Part shown: positions 27,546-36,592 of the stretch, in pieces
How positions within the stretch are numbered: position 1 is the stretch's first letter
Layout: every line of letters starts with the position of its first letter
Source: an uncultured Prevotellaceae bacterium
GTDB taxonomy: Bacteria > Bacteroidota > Bacteroidia > Bacteroidales > Bacteroidaceae
Direction of reading: 5' to 3'
DNA: 64,000 bases
Assembly (NCBI GenBank): GCA_900316315.1
Contig: ONCK01000005.1
Span: 225,940 to 289,939 of the forward strand
Position numbers and translations under genes: made by a program
Notes under the pieces: model-generated
Told to the model about the DNA's origin: nothing
The model's input: the letters and a program-made list of their open reading frames with translations, nothing else
Databases searched by the model: none

Positions 27546-27577
27546 CAAATATACAGATTTGACTATTCGCTAACAAA
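27546..27577 (-). promoter_or_regulatory. hup promoter
   Basis: On the minus strand, TTTG (27574-27577) and TATATTTG (27546-27553), spacing 20 bases. Both boxes match the Bacteroidota consensus exactly. Confidence 0.75.
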
Positions 27578-27747
27578 TTTTTTTTCGAAAAAATCGCCTT
27601 TTTTGTCATTTTTCCTACTTTTTCATTTTACCACCATCGGTTTTTGCCCTACACAAGGGAGCTTGGCAATGATCCGGACTGTACCTGACAAGGTCTTCAT
27701 TTGCACAAATTATCAATAGCCGTAGACTGATTTCGTTCCCAATATAC

Positions 27748-27755
27748 TACCTTTG
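27748..27755 (+). promoter_or_regulatory. -7 promoter box of the rhomboid gene
   Basis: TACCTTTG followed by CAG, 27 bases before ATG 27783. A TTG at 27753 inside it is not a start. Confidence 0.6.
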
Positions 27756-27782
27756 CAGTCGCAATCAGACTTATATCCACTT

Positions 27783-28685
27783 ATGTTACAGACTCCTCCT
27801 GCTACCAAGAACCTGATCATCATCAACATCATCATGTATCTTGCCATGATCGCGACTGAGCGTTGGGGCATCGACCTTAGCAATATGCTGGGTCTGCATT
27901 TCTTGTATGCATCCAACTTCCACGTCTATCAGCTGGTGACCTACATGTTCATGCATGCCAACCTGACCCATATCTTCTTCAATATGTTCACGCTCTGGAT
28001 GTTTGGCCGCGTCGTAGAGTCGGCCCTCGGACAGCGCAGATTTGTCTGGCTCTATCTTATCTGCGGTCTGGGTGCCGGACTGTCCCAGGAGATGGCGCAG
28101 ATGGCCTCCTACTATATCCAAGGGCTGGGCAACTACCAAGTGATAACCGACGGCGTGACGCGCATGTCTATGGACTCGTATCTCGATACTTGGACCACAG
28201 TCGGTGCATCAGGCGCCTGCTACGGCGTACTCATCGCCTACGGCATGCTCTTCCCCAATGAGCGCGTGCTACTGCTCATCCCGCCCATTCCAATGAAGGC
28301 CAAGTATATGGTCATCGCCTTCATCTGCATCGACTTGCTCTCCGCCTTTGGTGCTTCAGGAGATGGCGTAGCTCACTTCGCCCACCTTGGAGGAGCCTTG
28401 GTGGGATGGCTTGTGATGCTCTATTTGAGACGAAAGGACCAGGAACGCAACTCGGGATTTACCTCCTGGGAAGAGTACCGTCCACAGCGCGAGTCAATGT
28501 CGCAAAGGCTGAAGCGCCGTTGGGAAGACCGCAAGACCTCTGCCCATACTTGGACAGACCGTTCTCAACAGCCCACTGAGACGACACAAGAGGAAATCAA
28601 TCATATTCTGGACAAGATAAAGCAATCCGGATATGACAGCCTGACAGAAGAGGAGAAGAACAAACTCTTCAACGCCCGTAAATAG
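27783..28685 (+). CDS. Rhomboid family intramembrane serine protease
   Basis: A 300-residue polytopic inner-membrane protease. The catalytic serine lies in VGASGACYGVLIAYG (GxSG), and the partner histidine in HFAHLGGALVGW in a later helix. The conserved loop-1 region LTHIFFNMFTLWMFG is also present. About six helices precede a soluble C-terminal tail of about 90 residues, charged and ending EEEKNKLFNARK. Substrates are unknown. ATG 27783 follows the promoter. An EEP-family membrane protein starts 32 bases later and is likely co-transcribed. Confidence 0.93.
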   Translation: MLQTPPATKNLIIINIIMYLAMIATERWGIDLSNMLGLHFLYASNFHVYQLVTYMFMHANLTHIFFNMFTLWMFGRVVESALGQRRFVWLYLICGLGAGLSQEMAQMASYYIQGLGNYQVITDGVTRMSMDSYLDTWTTVGASGACYGVLIAYGMLFPNERVLLLIPPIPMKAKYMVIAFICIDLLSAFGASGDGVAHFAHLGGALVGWLVMLYLRRKDQERNSGFTSWEEYRPQRESMSQRLKRRWEDRKTSAHTWTDRSQQPTETTQEEINHILDKIKQSGYDSLTEEEKNKLFNARK

Positions 28686-28717
28686 GGCTTGCCATCCGTG
28701 TAGGCAAGCCACACAAT

Positions 28718-29827
28718 ATGAGAAACAATAAGTCGGAAAAACGATCACGCTGGAGACTCAGTCTCGACCTCATCCTACTGGGGCTCAATCTGCTCCTGCT
28801 CCTCGGCATGATTGTCTCCGGATATAGCCAGCTGATTGACCCCAACCGCCTTTCTTGGCTCGTCTCTGCCGGACTTACTTTTCCCATCTTCGCCATACTG
28901 TGTATATTCTTCAGCATCTGGTGGCTCCTGCACCGGCCCGACTACATACGATACTCCGTCATCACCCTTCTGCTGTGCGTATACCCGCTACGCACATACT
29001 TTCCTGTCAACATCAGCCGCGATGTGCCCAAGGGAGGCATCAAGGTCATGAGCTACAATGTCAAAGGATTCTGTGCCGGAGAGGCTGACAAAAATAGCAA
29101 GTGCCGAGATATCCTTGACTATATCGGGCATAGCCACGCCGACATTCTCTGCCTGCAAGAGTCTGGGTGTCCCCCGCAGCACAAGATGCGCCATGCCATC
29201 GACTCTACCCTCAGGAGGTGGGCCTACCGTGACTCCGTGCGCCTAAAAAACGGCAACGAAGTCACCATTTGTTCCAATTATCCCCTGCTCCGCAAGCAGA
29301 TCATCCTCTCGCCATCGCCTTCCTACGCCTCAATCATCTATCTCGTCAAGATGGGCAAGGATACTGTAGCTGTAGTCAACAACCATTTTGTCTCCAATGC
29401 CATGCAGCAAACTGACAAGGAGAAGTTTAAGGATGTCATCATCGAGCCCGACAAAGACTCTACCAAGCAAAATATACACCATCTGGCCCGCAAGATAGAC
29501 GAAGCTGGCAAGCAGCGCGCTATTCAAGCCGACCGCATATATGCGGCACTCAAGCGGCTGGGCGATAGACCCGTCATCTTCTGCGGAGACTTCAACGACT
29601 CGCCGCTGAGCTACGTCCACTTCCGTCTTACCCGCCTCCTCAACGACACGTATACCCGCAGCGGCAATGGCTGCGGCATCTCCTACCATGAGAGCGGCAT
29701 GTACTTCCGCCTGGACAATATTCTCGCAAGCCGGCACTGGAACGCATACGGCGCACGCGTCGACAATACGATAAAAGCATCCGACCACTATCCCATCTAC
29801 TGCTGGCTCAAGCTCAGACACGACTGA
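28718..29827 (+). CDS. Endonuclease/exonuclease/phosphatase family membrane protein
   Basis: A 369-residue protein with three N-terminal membrane helices (residues about 17-100) and a C-terminal EEP-fold domain from about 110. The domain shows KVMSYNVKGFC, DILCLQESG (metal Glu), VVNNHFVSN, VIFCGDFNDSPLSY (catalytic Asp/Asn) and a terminal SDHYPIY. EEP enzymes cleave phosphodiesters in nucleic acids, phosphoinositides or sphingomyelin. The membrane anchor places the active site outside the cytoplasm or at the membrane, so a lipid or extracellular substrate is possible. It follows the rhomboid gene by 32 bases. Confidence 0.87.
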   Translation: MRNNKSEKRSRWRLSLDLILLGLNLLLLLGMIVSGYSQLIDPNRLSWLVSAGLTFPIFAILCIFFSIWWLLHRPDYIRYSVITLLLCVYPLRTYFPVNISRDVPKGGIKVMSYNVKGFCAGEADKNSKCRDILDYIGHSHADILCLQESGCPPQHKMRHAIDSTLRRWAYRDSVRLKNGNEVTICSNYPLLRKQIILSPSPSYASIIYLVKMGKDTVAVVNNHFVSNAMQQTDKEKFKDVIIEPDKDSTKQNIHHLARKIDEAGKQRAIQADRIYAALKRLGDRPVIFCGDFNDSPLSYVHFRLTRLLNDTYTRSGNGCGISYHESGMYFRLDNILASRHWNAYGARVDNTIKASDHYPIYCWLKLRHD

Positions 29828-30006
29828 AACCGGCCGCCACGTCTCCCGTCCAACAGTTCCACTCCCTTGACTCAGTGCTCAAGTTCTTTACCCATTATTA
29901 ATAATGTAACAATTTGACACAGACTATCAGACGTCTGGACACCGCCTAATTTGGCCTAAAACTAAAATAAAAGCAAGCAAACTCTCTAAATCGTTTGTAA
30001 AATTGT
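29828..30006. other. Leader region of secDF
   Basis: About 180 bases without a gene, AT-rich towards the right. No terminator is clear. Confidence 0.35.
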
Positions 30007-30014
30007 TATATTTG
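30007..30014 (+). promoter_or_regulatory. -7 promoter box of secDF
   Basis: TATATTTG followed by GCA-like sequence, 66 bases before the ATG. A -33 element is not evident. Confidence 0.6.
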
Positions 30015-30080
30015 CATGCTAAATGCTGCATTCAAGCCGCAGTAAAGATACTCGAACAAAAAATAACAACATAAATAGAA

Positions 30081-33000
30081 ATGCAAAACAAAGTTTTAGT
30101 AAAGGTATTTGCCGTCGCACTAGTCCTTGTCTGCATCTACTACCTAAGCTTTTCATTCGTCACCCGACACTATGAAAACAAGGCCGCAGCCATGGGTCCC
30201 GTAGCCGGGCAAAACTACCTCGACTCTCTCAAGAACGAGAAAGTATGGTTCGGCGCTTACACCCTCAAGCAGTGCCAGGAAATGCAAATCGGCCTTGGCC
30301 TCGACCTTAAGGGCGGTATGAACGTCGTCATGGAGGTTTCTGTACCCGACGTCATCAAGAACTTGGCCGACCATTCCACAGATGTCAACTTCAACAAGGC
30401 ACTCGCTGAAGCCAATGCCGAGTCTCAGAAGAGCCAGGCCGATGTCATCACGCTCTTCGTCCAGAAGTTTCAGCAGCTGGCCGGCAAAGACAAGCTCAAC
30501 ACCATCTTCGCTACCCAGCAACTCAAGGGCAAAGTCAATACCCACAGTACTGACGCTCAGATAGAGAGCGCTCTGCGTACCGAGGTCAAGGCTGCCGTCG
30601 ACAATTCCTACAATGTGCTCAGTTCACGTATCGACCGCTTCGGCGTAGCCCAGCCCAATATTCAGACACTCGAGGGCCAAATGGGCCGCATCATGATTGA
30701 ACTGCCGGGCGTCAAGGAGCCTGACCGTATCCGCAAGCTACTACAGGGAAGTGCCAACCTCGAATTTTGGGAGACATATGATGCTTCTGTAGCAGTACCT
30801 TACCTTGCCTCACTGGATACCAAGCTCGCCACCATGGGGACAAGCGCAGACACGACCAAGGCCGACACAACCAAGGCCGCCAGCGCCTCCAAGCAACGCA
30901 ACCTCGCAGCTGAAGAGAGCGCTCTCAAGTCCAAGCTCACCGGCAAGAAGGCTGTCGCACAAGCTGCCGACGCCCAGACCGCAGCCCTTAAGAAGCAGCA
31001 TCCTCTGGCAAGCATCCTGCAGTTTGTACCTACCCAGAGCCGCGGTTGCATGGTGGGCTACGCTGCCGCACGCGATACCGCGGAGATCGACCGCCTGCTT
31101 CACTCCGACGTAGCCAAGAACTCACTGCCCGAAGACCTCGACCTCAAGTGGAGCGTAAAGCCTTCAGAGCTCTCCAAAAACCAGGAGATCTACGAGCTCT
31201 ACGCTATCAAGAAGACCGGTACCAACGGCAAAGCTCCCCTGGGGGGAGATGTCATCACCTCAGCCTCAACCGAGTTTGACCAGTTCGGACGTCCGAGCGT
31301 AGCTATGGAGATGAATACCGACGGTGCGCGTACCTGGGCCGAATTGACCAAGAAAAATATCAACCACGCCATAGCCATCGTGCTTGATGGCGTAGTCTAC
31401 AGCGCGCCCAATGTAGAGAATGAGATCAGCGGCGGACGCTCTACCATCACGGGTAACTTTACGACTGAGGACACCAAGGACTTGGCCAACACGCTCAACA
31501 GTGGTAAGATGCCGGCGCCTGCCCACATCGTACAGGAGGACATCGTAGGTCCTACGCTCGGTCAGCAGTCCATCAATCAGGGCATCGCGTCCTGCGTTAT
31601 TGCCTTCATCCTCCTCATGATTTACATGTGCGCCATTTACGGCGTCATCCCGGGTATGGTAGCCAACACCGCATTGTCGCTCAACCTCTTCTTCACTATC
31701 GGCATTCTGACCTCCTTCCAGGCAGCCCTGACCATGTCGGGTATCGCCGGTATGGTGCTCACGCTGGGTATGGCCGTAGATGCCAACGTGCTCATCTACG
31801 AGCGCGCCAAGGAGGAGCTCCGCGGAGGCAAGCCGCTCTACACCTCTGTAAACCTCGGCTATCAGCATGCACTCTCCGCCATCATTGACTCCAACGCCAC
31901 CTCCATCATCACAGGTATCATACTCTTCTACTTCGGTACAGGTCCTATCCGCGGATTTGCCACCACATTGATTATCGGTCTGCTTGCATCAGTATTTACT
32001 GCTGTCTGCGTCACACGACTCTTCTACGATCACTATCTGCGTGGCGAGAAGAAGTGGAAGCACGAGTTCTGGAAGAAAGCGTGGACCAATATCACGTTTA
32101 CAACCAAGTGGTCCAAGAATATCATGGCCAACCCGCACTACCACTTCATGAGTGCGTACAAGATATCCTTCGCCATCTGGGCCGTAGCTCTAGCCATCAG
32201 TATCGGAAGTTTTGCTACGCGCGGACTGAGTACCGGTATCGACTTCACCGGAGGCCGCAACTACCAAGTACGTTTCGAGCAGCCTGTCGTACCTGAGCAA
32301 ATCACCCAGTACATTCAGAAACAGATGCCCGACGCTACCGTCTCCGTTATCGCCATAGGCAACGACGGCAAGACCGTCCGCATCTCGACCAACTACCGTA
32401 TCGACGACAACGATCCAGCCGTCGACGGCGAGATAGAGAAAGCCCTCTACACCGGTCTGAAACAAGCCAACCTGCTCTCCAGCAAGGTCACGCTCGAAGA
32501 CTTCAAGAATACGGAGAAGCGTGACGGCGGTTCTATCATCTCCTCTCAGAAGGTAGGCCCCTCCATCGCCAAGGACGTTACCCACGGCGCCATCATCAGC
32601 GTGTTGCTGTCGCTTGTCGCCATCTTCATCTACATCCTGATCCGCTTCCGCAACGTAGCCTTCTCACTCGGCTCCACGATTGCGCTCGCCTGCGATGCCT
32701 TCTTGATCATCGGTGTTTACTCTCTGCTGTGGGGCATCCTACCCTTCTCGCTCGAGATCGACCAGACGTTTATCGGCGCCATACTTACCTGTATAGGTTA
32801 CTCTATCAATGATAAGGTGGTCGTATTTGACCGCGTCAGAGAGTATCTCCATCTCTATCCCAAGAGAGATCGTCAGTTGCTCTTCAACCAGTCTCTTAAC
32901 AGTACCCTAGCCCGTACCATCAACACCTCAACGACGACTTTGCTCGTTCTGCTCATCATCTTCTTCTTCGGCGGTGAGAGCATCCGCAGCTTTGCCTTCG

Positions 33001-33152
33001 CCATGATTCTCGGTGTCGTCTTCGGTACCCTCTCCTCCCTCTTCATTGCAGCGCCCATCGCTTACCTTACGATCAAGGGCCATCACAAGATCAGCAAGGA
33101 TGAGGACAAGACCGTCCAGGAAGCCCAGGATGTCAAGGTAGTCAAAGCCTAA
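30081..33152 (+). CDS. secDF: Protein translocase SecDF fusion
   Basis: A 1023-residue single chain joining SecD and SecF, which use proton flow to help pull preproteins out of SecYEG. The SecD part (about 1-650) has one N-terminal helix, the P1 periplasmic domain with GLGLDLKGGMNVVMEV, and membrane motifs such as GMAVDANVLIYERAKEE. P1 holds a Thr/Ala/Lys-rich insert at about 255-305, common in this phylum. The SecF part (about 690-1000) has GIDFTGGRNYQVRF and TCIGYSINDKVVVFDRVRE. It is flanked by its own promoter and a strong terminator. Confidence 0.97.
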   Translation: MQNKVLVKVFAVALVLVCIYYLSFSFVTRHYENKAAAMGPVAGQNYLDSLKNEKVWFGAYTLKQCQEMQIGLGLDLKGGMNVVMEVSVPDVIKNLADHSTDVNFNKALAEANAESQKSQADVITLFVQKFQQLAGKDKLNTIFATQQLKGKVNTHSTDAQIESALRTEVKAAVDNSYNVLSSRIDRFGVAQPNIQTLEGQMGRIMIELPGVKEPDRIRKLLQGSANLEFWETYDASVAVPYLASLDTKLATMGTSADTTKADTTKAASASKQRNLAAEESALKSKLTGKKAVAQAADAQTAALKKQHPLASILQFVPTQSRGCMVGYAAARDTAEIDRLLHSDVAKNSLPEDLDLKWSVKPSELSKNQEIYELYAIKKTGTNGKAPLGGDVITSASTEFDQFGRPSVAMEMNTDGARTWAELTKKNINHAIAIVLDGVVYSAPNVENEISGGRSTITGNFTTEDTKDLANTLNSGKMPAPAHIVQEDIVGPTLGQQSINQGIASCVIAFILLMIYMCAIYGVIPGMVANTALSLNLFFTIGILTSFQAALTMSGIAGMVLTLGMAVDANVLIYERAKEELRGGKPLYTSVNLGYQHALSAIIDSNATSIITGIILFYFGTGPIRGFATTLIIGLLASVFTAVCVTRLFYDHYLRGEKKWKHEFWKKAWTNITFTTKWSKNIMANPHYHFMSAYKISFAIWAVALAISIGSFATRGLSTGIDFTGGRNYQVRFEQPVVPEQITQYIQKQMPDATVSVIAIGNDGKTVRISTNYRIDDNDPAVDGEIEKALYTGLKQANLLSSKVTLEDFKNTEKRDGGSIISSQKVGPSIAKDVTHGAIISVLLSLVAIFIYILIRFRNVAFSLGSTIALACDAFLIIGVYSLLWGILPFSLEIDQTFIGAILTCIGYSINDKVVVFDRVREYLHLYPKRDRQLLFNQSLNSTLARTINTSTTTLLVLLIIFFFGGESIRSFAFAMILGVVFGTLSSLFIAAPIAYLTIKGHHKISKDEDKTVQEAQDVKVVKA

Positions 33153-33492
33153 CGGCACATCCCAACACCCATTTCTCCTGACGGCTTAGTCACCGCTAGA
33201 GCAATGAGGCCAACATAGTCAAATAGGACTCTGCGATTTGCAGAGTCCTATTTATTTTTAAATCATCTCGCAGCCGGAGTCCTTGCCACGTGACGACTGA
33301 CGGTCCAATGCCGTCCCTGCGTTTACGAGAGCCATAGCAAAAAATATCCACGGGCCACAAAAGGGCTCTCTGCGGCGACTCACATCTCCTGTCAACCTCC
33401 TCATCTCATCTTTTTCGCCGTCTGTAGAGTCCGATGTCCAATTCGATAGTACCAACGCTGGACTTATTCCTCTAAAAAAAAATCTATGTCGC
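33153..33492. other. Gene-free interval after secDF
   Basis: Holds the secDF terminator. Bases 33420-33475 contain AGTCCGATGTCC and a TCCGAT-type word, but no clear array. Confidence 0.4.
33221..33253 (+). terminator. secDF terminator
   Basis: Perfect 14-bp stem (AAATAGGACTCTGC with GCAGAGTCCTATTT), 5-base loop, followed by ATTTTTA. Strong intrinsic terminator. Confidence 0.88.
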
Positions 33493-33523
33493 TTGGCCAA
33501 TCCTTGGAAATTGTCTACCTTTG
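33493..33523 (+). promoter_or_regulatory. Promoter of the SIMPL gene
   Basis: TTGG at 33493-33496 and TACCTTTG at 33516-33523, spacing 19 bases, 61 bases before the ATG. Confidence 0.7.
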
Positions 33524-33584
33524 CCACCAACAGCTACAAATCGCCACCTCATAAAATTAATAACCAGCCAATAATTATCAAACT

Positions 33585-34283
33585 ATGAAGCACATCCGAA
33601 TCGAATCCCTCGTTATCTGCGCTGGCCTTGTCGTGCTCGGCATTTTCATCTACTTTGGTTTTGCGACTCTCGCGACCCGTGACCGCAGCGTCGAGGTGAG
33701 AGGCTTCAGCGAGCGTACGGTTAAGGCCAACAAGGTAGTATGGCCCATCCCCTTCAAAAATGCTGGCGGCGACCTCAATGATCTTTACGACCAATCCTCG
33801 CGCTCGATGACCCTCATCCGCAAATACCTGCGCCAGAACGGTGTCCCCGACTCCGAAATCACAGTCTCCAGCCCTCAGGTGAATGACAATTGGTCCGAAG
33901 GCTACGCCAATCACAATCAGGTATCCCACTATACGATCAAGCAGGTATGCACCGTGACCAGTTCCTCGGTAGACCGCATCAGAGGACTGATGGGGCACAT
34001 GCAGGAACTGCTCAAGATGGGCGTACCCGTAAGCAGCGACTATAGCAATGCCGTCTCCTACGAATACACCCTGCTCGACTCTATCAAGCCTCAGATGATT
34101 GCCGAAGCCACCCACAGTGCACGCGCTGCCGCTGAGAAGTTTGCCCGCGACTCTGAGAGCCGCATTGGCAAGATCAGACACGCGACACAAGGGTACTTCT
34201 CCATCGAGGACCGCGATCAGTATACGCCCTATATCAAGCGCGTGCGCGTCGTGACGACAGTAGACTACTATCTCAAAAACTAA
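33585..34283 (+). CDS. SIMPL (DUF541) domain protein
   Basis: A 232-residue protein with an N-terminal membrane anchor or signal (SLVICAGLVVLGIFIYFGFA). The SIMPL/DUF541 domain opens RSVEVRGFSERTVKANKVVW, the typical start in Bacteroidota, and ends RVRVVTTVDYYL. Family members sit in the periplasm or outer membrane; their biochemical role is not settled. It is alone with its own promoter. An inverted repeat about 100 bases downstream may end transcription. Confidence 0.88.
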   Translation: MKHIRIESLVICAGLVVLGIFIYFGFATLATRDRSVEVRGFSERTVKANKVVWPIPFKNAGGDLNDLYDQSSRSMTLIRKYLRQNGVPDSEITVSSPQVNDNWSEGYANHNQVSHYTIKQVCTVTSSSVDRIRGLMGHMQELLKMGVPVSSDYSNAVSYEYTLLDSIKPQMIAEATHSARAAAEKFARDSESRIGKIRHATQGYFSIEDRDQYTPYIKRVRVVTTVDYYLKN

Positions 34284-34380
34284 GGATTGTTCGCCGTCAC
34301 TATCCCGTCCTACGGTTTGCCCGACAGACAGCAACGATGTAGCACGACATCCTCTTGTGCATAACTCCGTAGAAACATTG

Positions 34381-34426
34381 CCGTCTCCTTTGAGAAGCCC
34401 TAAAAGCAAATTCCCGAAGGAGACGG
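34381..34426. terminator. Inverted repeat between convergent genes
   Basis: Perfect 10-bp arms CCGTCTCCTT (34381-34390) and AAGGAGACGG (34417-34426), with a 26-base loop. It lies between the SIMPL gene and the convergent small membrane gene, and could serve both. Confidence 0.45.
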
Positions 34427-34487
34427 TTGTCTCAAAACAGGAAAATTGAAAGAGATTTAAGAAGCTGACGGGAGGAAGAAGCAACGA

Positions 34488-34874
34488 CTAGTCTTTGCCC
34501 TCGTCTTGGTCTGCGCCCATGTCTTTTCCTTTGCCCTCGATCTTGTCCTTGACTTTGCCTTCTTCATCGTCTTCTGCATTGTCATCGTCTTCATTATCAT
34601 CCTTTTGCCAATGCTTTTCCGTTTCGTAGTCTTTATCGCCCGGCTCATACTCTATAAGGGTATCGGGGCCACGCATACCGAAAAGACCGTATTTGGAATA
34701 GTTGGCATCAATGAGAATACTAAGAGCCTGAGAGCCTGAAAAGATGAAAGCCACAAGGCAGATGCAGAACGCCGCTGCCCATCCAAAATGAAAGGCGATT
34801 GGCAAGCCGATGAAAGAGGCAATGGCGGTCGCCTGATAGACAGCAAGTTTTTTGCCAAGTGGTTTTAACTTCAT
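34488..34874 (-). CDS. Small membrane protein with acidic C-terminal tail
   Basis: A 128-residue protein not assigned to a family. Residues 1-70 contain two hydrophobic segments (AVYQATAIASFIGLPIAFHF and AAAFCICLVAFIFSGSQAL). A soluble part follows (DANYSKYGLFGMRGPDTLI). Residues 85-128 are almost entirely Asp, Glu, Lys and Gly and probably disordered. ATG 34874 follows a -7 box at 34898-34905, so the longer reading to 34934 is rejected. Codon use resembles its neighbours. The function is unknown. Confidence 0.65.
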   Translation of the reverse strand: MKLKPLGKKLAVYQATAIASFIGLPIAFHFGWAAAFCICLVAFIFSGSQALSILIDANYSKYGLFGMRGPDTLIEYEPGDKDYETEKHWQKDDNEDDDNAEDDEEGKVKDKIEGKGKDMGADQDEGKD

Positions 34875-35086
34875 ACGGATATGTATTTTATTTGTCGCAA
34901 ATATACGAAAGATTTTTTGATATAAGTAAGTCATTGAGAAGAAATTACGGAGGAAAATATAAGGCCAGAATATGGCTGACAGGAGATGTTGTGGTCATGG
35001 GCTCCACAGATGTCAAGCGATTGACCGACAATTTGGGCTTGGCATTTGACGATGTAAACGCCTCCAGCAAGGCATTTATAACATGA
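34859..35086 (+). pseudogene. Possible gene remnant
   Basis: A 75-codon open frame whose second half (from ATG 34997: MGSTDVKRLTDNLGLAFDDV) has codon use like real genes here, while its first half overlaps the promoter of the divergent membrane gene. A strong intrinsic terminator follows 64 bases after the stop. This suggests the tail of a decayed gene. No family was recognised and it could be chance. Confidence 0.3.
34898..34905 (-). promoter_or_regulatory. -7 promoter box of the small membrane protein gene
   Basis: TATATTTG followed by GC on the minus strand, 23 bases before ATG 34874. Confidence 0.55.
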
Positions 35087-35599
35087 GTGCAGGATGTCAC
35101 AACCATTGGCTCGATTACCTATTTGCTAAAACGGACTTATGCCGACTGTATCGGACTTGGTCATAACCAGGTCCGATGCATTTTTTTTCAAACCCGAGAG
35201 CATCTAAACCGACCCCGCCCCGTTTTGACGAAGTAAGGTAGCGGGCACGGACGGCAACTTCTCTTACTCATATCGAGTACACTATTTGCTCCGCACCCAT
35301 CAGATACGCTCTCGCCTTATTGGCCTAAGTTCTGCCGCGCGATCTCGAGCATTGCGGAGCCTCCTTGACAATATCCTTTGAGCATATCCTACGCGAGAAA
35401 GGCCCTCGCTCATGCACAGTCTTGCTACCGATATTGCGCAAGGCACGCGGCAGCCCGATGGCTCAGTCTTTGAGTCCGGTTATCAGCAGACGTGAAGAGG
35501 TGTTGAAGGAAACGCACAAGCAGTCTCTTATGCACGTCACAGTCGGAACAGCAGCGCAGCGCATCCATCTCCGATACGTCTTGAGTTCTCCATTCGTCG
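35087..35599. other. Gene-free interval left of element copy B
   Basis: About 510 bases. Contains the terminator at 35150-35188. Short overlapping frames on both strands (35365-35679) show no family resemblance and run into the repeat. Confidence 0.4.
35150..35188 (+). terminator. Strong intrinsic terminator without an obvious gene
   Basis: Twelve-bp stem with one wobble (ATCGGACTTGGT with ACCAGGTCCGAT), CATA loop, then GCA and a run of eight T. The left arm begins with the same ATCGGACTTGG word seen in the 21-bp repeats. Confidence 0.8.
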
Positions 35600-35897
35600 T
35601 TTTTTATATAATAAATTTGAAATACCGCTTTGTACAGGTGCCGATGTCTTGATGACAAGTCACCTTGTAAGCGCCACAAGGTCGGATGTAGTTTAAACTG
35701 GGTCGGACTTAGTTTAAACTGGAAGGCGAGTTGTTACCGTCTGATAGCCAGCTAGTTACGAGAGTGTCAAATATTATTTGTAATTTATTGTCCTTCAGTG
35801 AGTTACAAAGGCAATTTGAGGGGATTTTCATCTTTCCGCATTCAGAGATAATCTGGGGATTTCAATCCAATTTCTTATATAAAAAATTATCTCTCAG
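35600..35897 (+). repeat. Dispersed element, copy B
   Basis: Same layout as 17259-17567. It opens TTTTTATATAATAAAT, then five 21-bp units at 35618-35722, units 4 and 5 starting GTCGGATGTAGTTTAAAC and GTCGGACTTAGTTTAAAC. The block GGAAGGCGAGTTGTTACCG and GATAGCCAGCTAGTTACGAG follows, then about 100 AT-rich bases. It ends in a hairpin with 9-bp perfect arms, AGAGATAAT (35844-35852) and ATTATCTCT (35886-35894). The arm sequence differs from copy A but pairing is kept. Confidence 0.8.
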
Positions 35898-35999
35898 TGG
35901 AATTTTGATAAGAATTGGCATCTGTATCTGCAGCCCTGCTTCTTGGGAAAAGATTCCCAGTCATGTGCTGGAAAGCTTGCGCTGAAGGCAGAACGACTG

Positions 36000-36315
36000 G
36001 GGAGGATGATTGGGCAGCAAGAGGGAGACATCGAGCTAGCAAGAGAAAGCAATTGGGACAACAGGGTGAGATTCTTCGAGCAGCAGGCGATGGGAAACGG
36101 GCTGTAGGGGAAAATATCAGACAAGCGAGGGAGTCTTGATTGGGCCAAAGAGAGACTCAGTGGACTAACGTGGTACAGTGATTGGCTCCAATAGGGGGAT
36201 TCTTCGAACAGCGAGCGAAGGGAATCGGTCACCAAAAGAAATATCGGACTAACAAGGGAGATTGATTGAATCAACGGGAGATTCATTGGACCGGCGAGGC
36301 AGAGTGATCAGTATA
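36000..36315 (+). repeat. Array of about fifteen degenerate 21-bp units
   Basis: Reading in steps of 21 (one step of 22 at 36021-36042), units share a loose consensus near nAGGGAGATTGATTGGACTA. Best units: 36127-36147 (GAGGGAGTCTTGATTGGGCC), 36148-36168 (AAGAGAGACTCAGTGGACTA), 36253-36273 (CAAGGGAGATTGATTGAATC) and 36274-36294 (ACGGGAGATTCATTGGACCG). It starts about 100 bases after element copy B. Frames across it encode 7-residue periodic sequence with no known fold, so it is treated as non-coding. Confidence 0.7.
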
Positions 36316-36525
36316 TTGTCCGGTCCGTTTCGCTTCATAGGCCGTTCAGAGAGCATTTATCGTGGACACATGCTTACAGATCAGCCATGGGCGCTGACGG
36401 AAGGCAGTGGGCGGCCATGAAGCAGACGGAGGGGATGGCTTTATTTCCCCTGCTTTCTCGGCTGAGCCTTTAAGATTTTGTCCCGACAGAGGCTGATTGT
36501 CCTGCCCATAGGGACCAACAATGAC
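36316..36525. other. Gene-free interval right of the 21-bp array
   Basis: About 210 bases with nothing recognised except GTCCGGTCCG at 36318. It ends at the terminator of the Tsx-like gene. Confidence 0.35.
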
Positions 36526-36559
36526 AGTGTCCGAACCGGCTATCACCGGCCCGGACACT
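36526..36559 (-). terminator. Hairpin after the Tsx-like gene
   Basis: AGTGTCCG (36526-36533) pairs with CGGACACT (36552-36559), with an inner CCGG/CCGG pair. It lies 34 bases downstream of the stop on the minus strand. Confidence 0.6.
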
Positions 36560-36592
36560 ATAATGAACTAGAATCCTTTTACAACTTACGGC

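Noticed and set aside
27753..27782. Longer starts at TTG or GTG codons (rhomboid, AraC-type, gltX, DUF4838 genes)
   Set aside because: Each such codon lies within or directly against a TAnnTTTG promoter box, so it would be at or before the transcription start.
35894..36286. Minus-strand frame of 130 codons over the 21-bp array
   Set aside because: The 7-residue periodicity is a by-product of the 21-bp DNA repeat; no start signal or domain.
36000..36315. CRISPR array
   Set aside because: Units are contiguous and degenerate, with no distinct spacers and no identical repeats, and there are no cas genes in the window.
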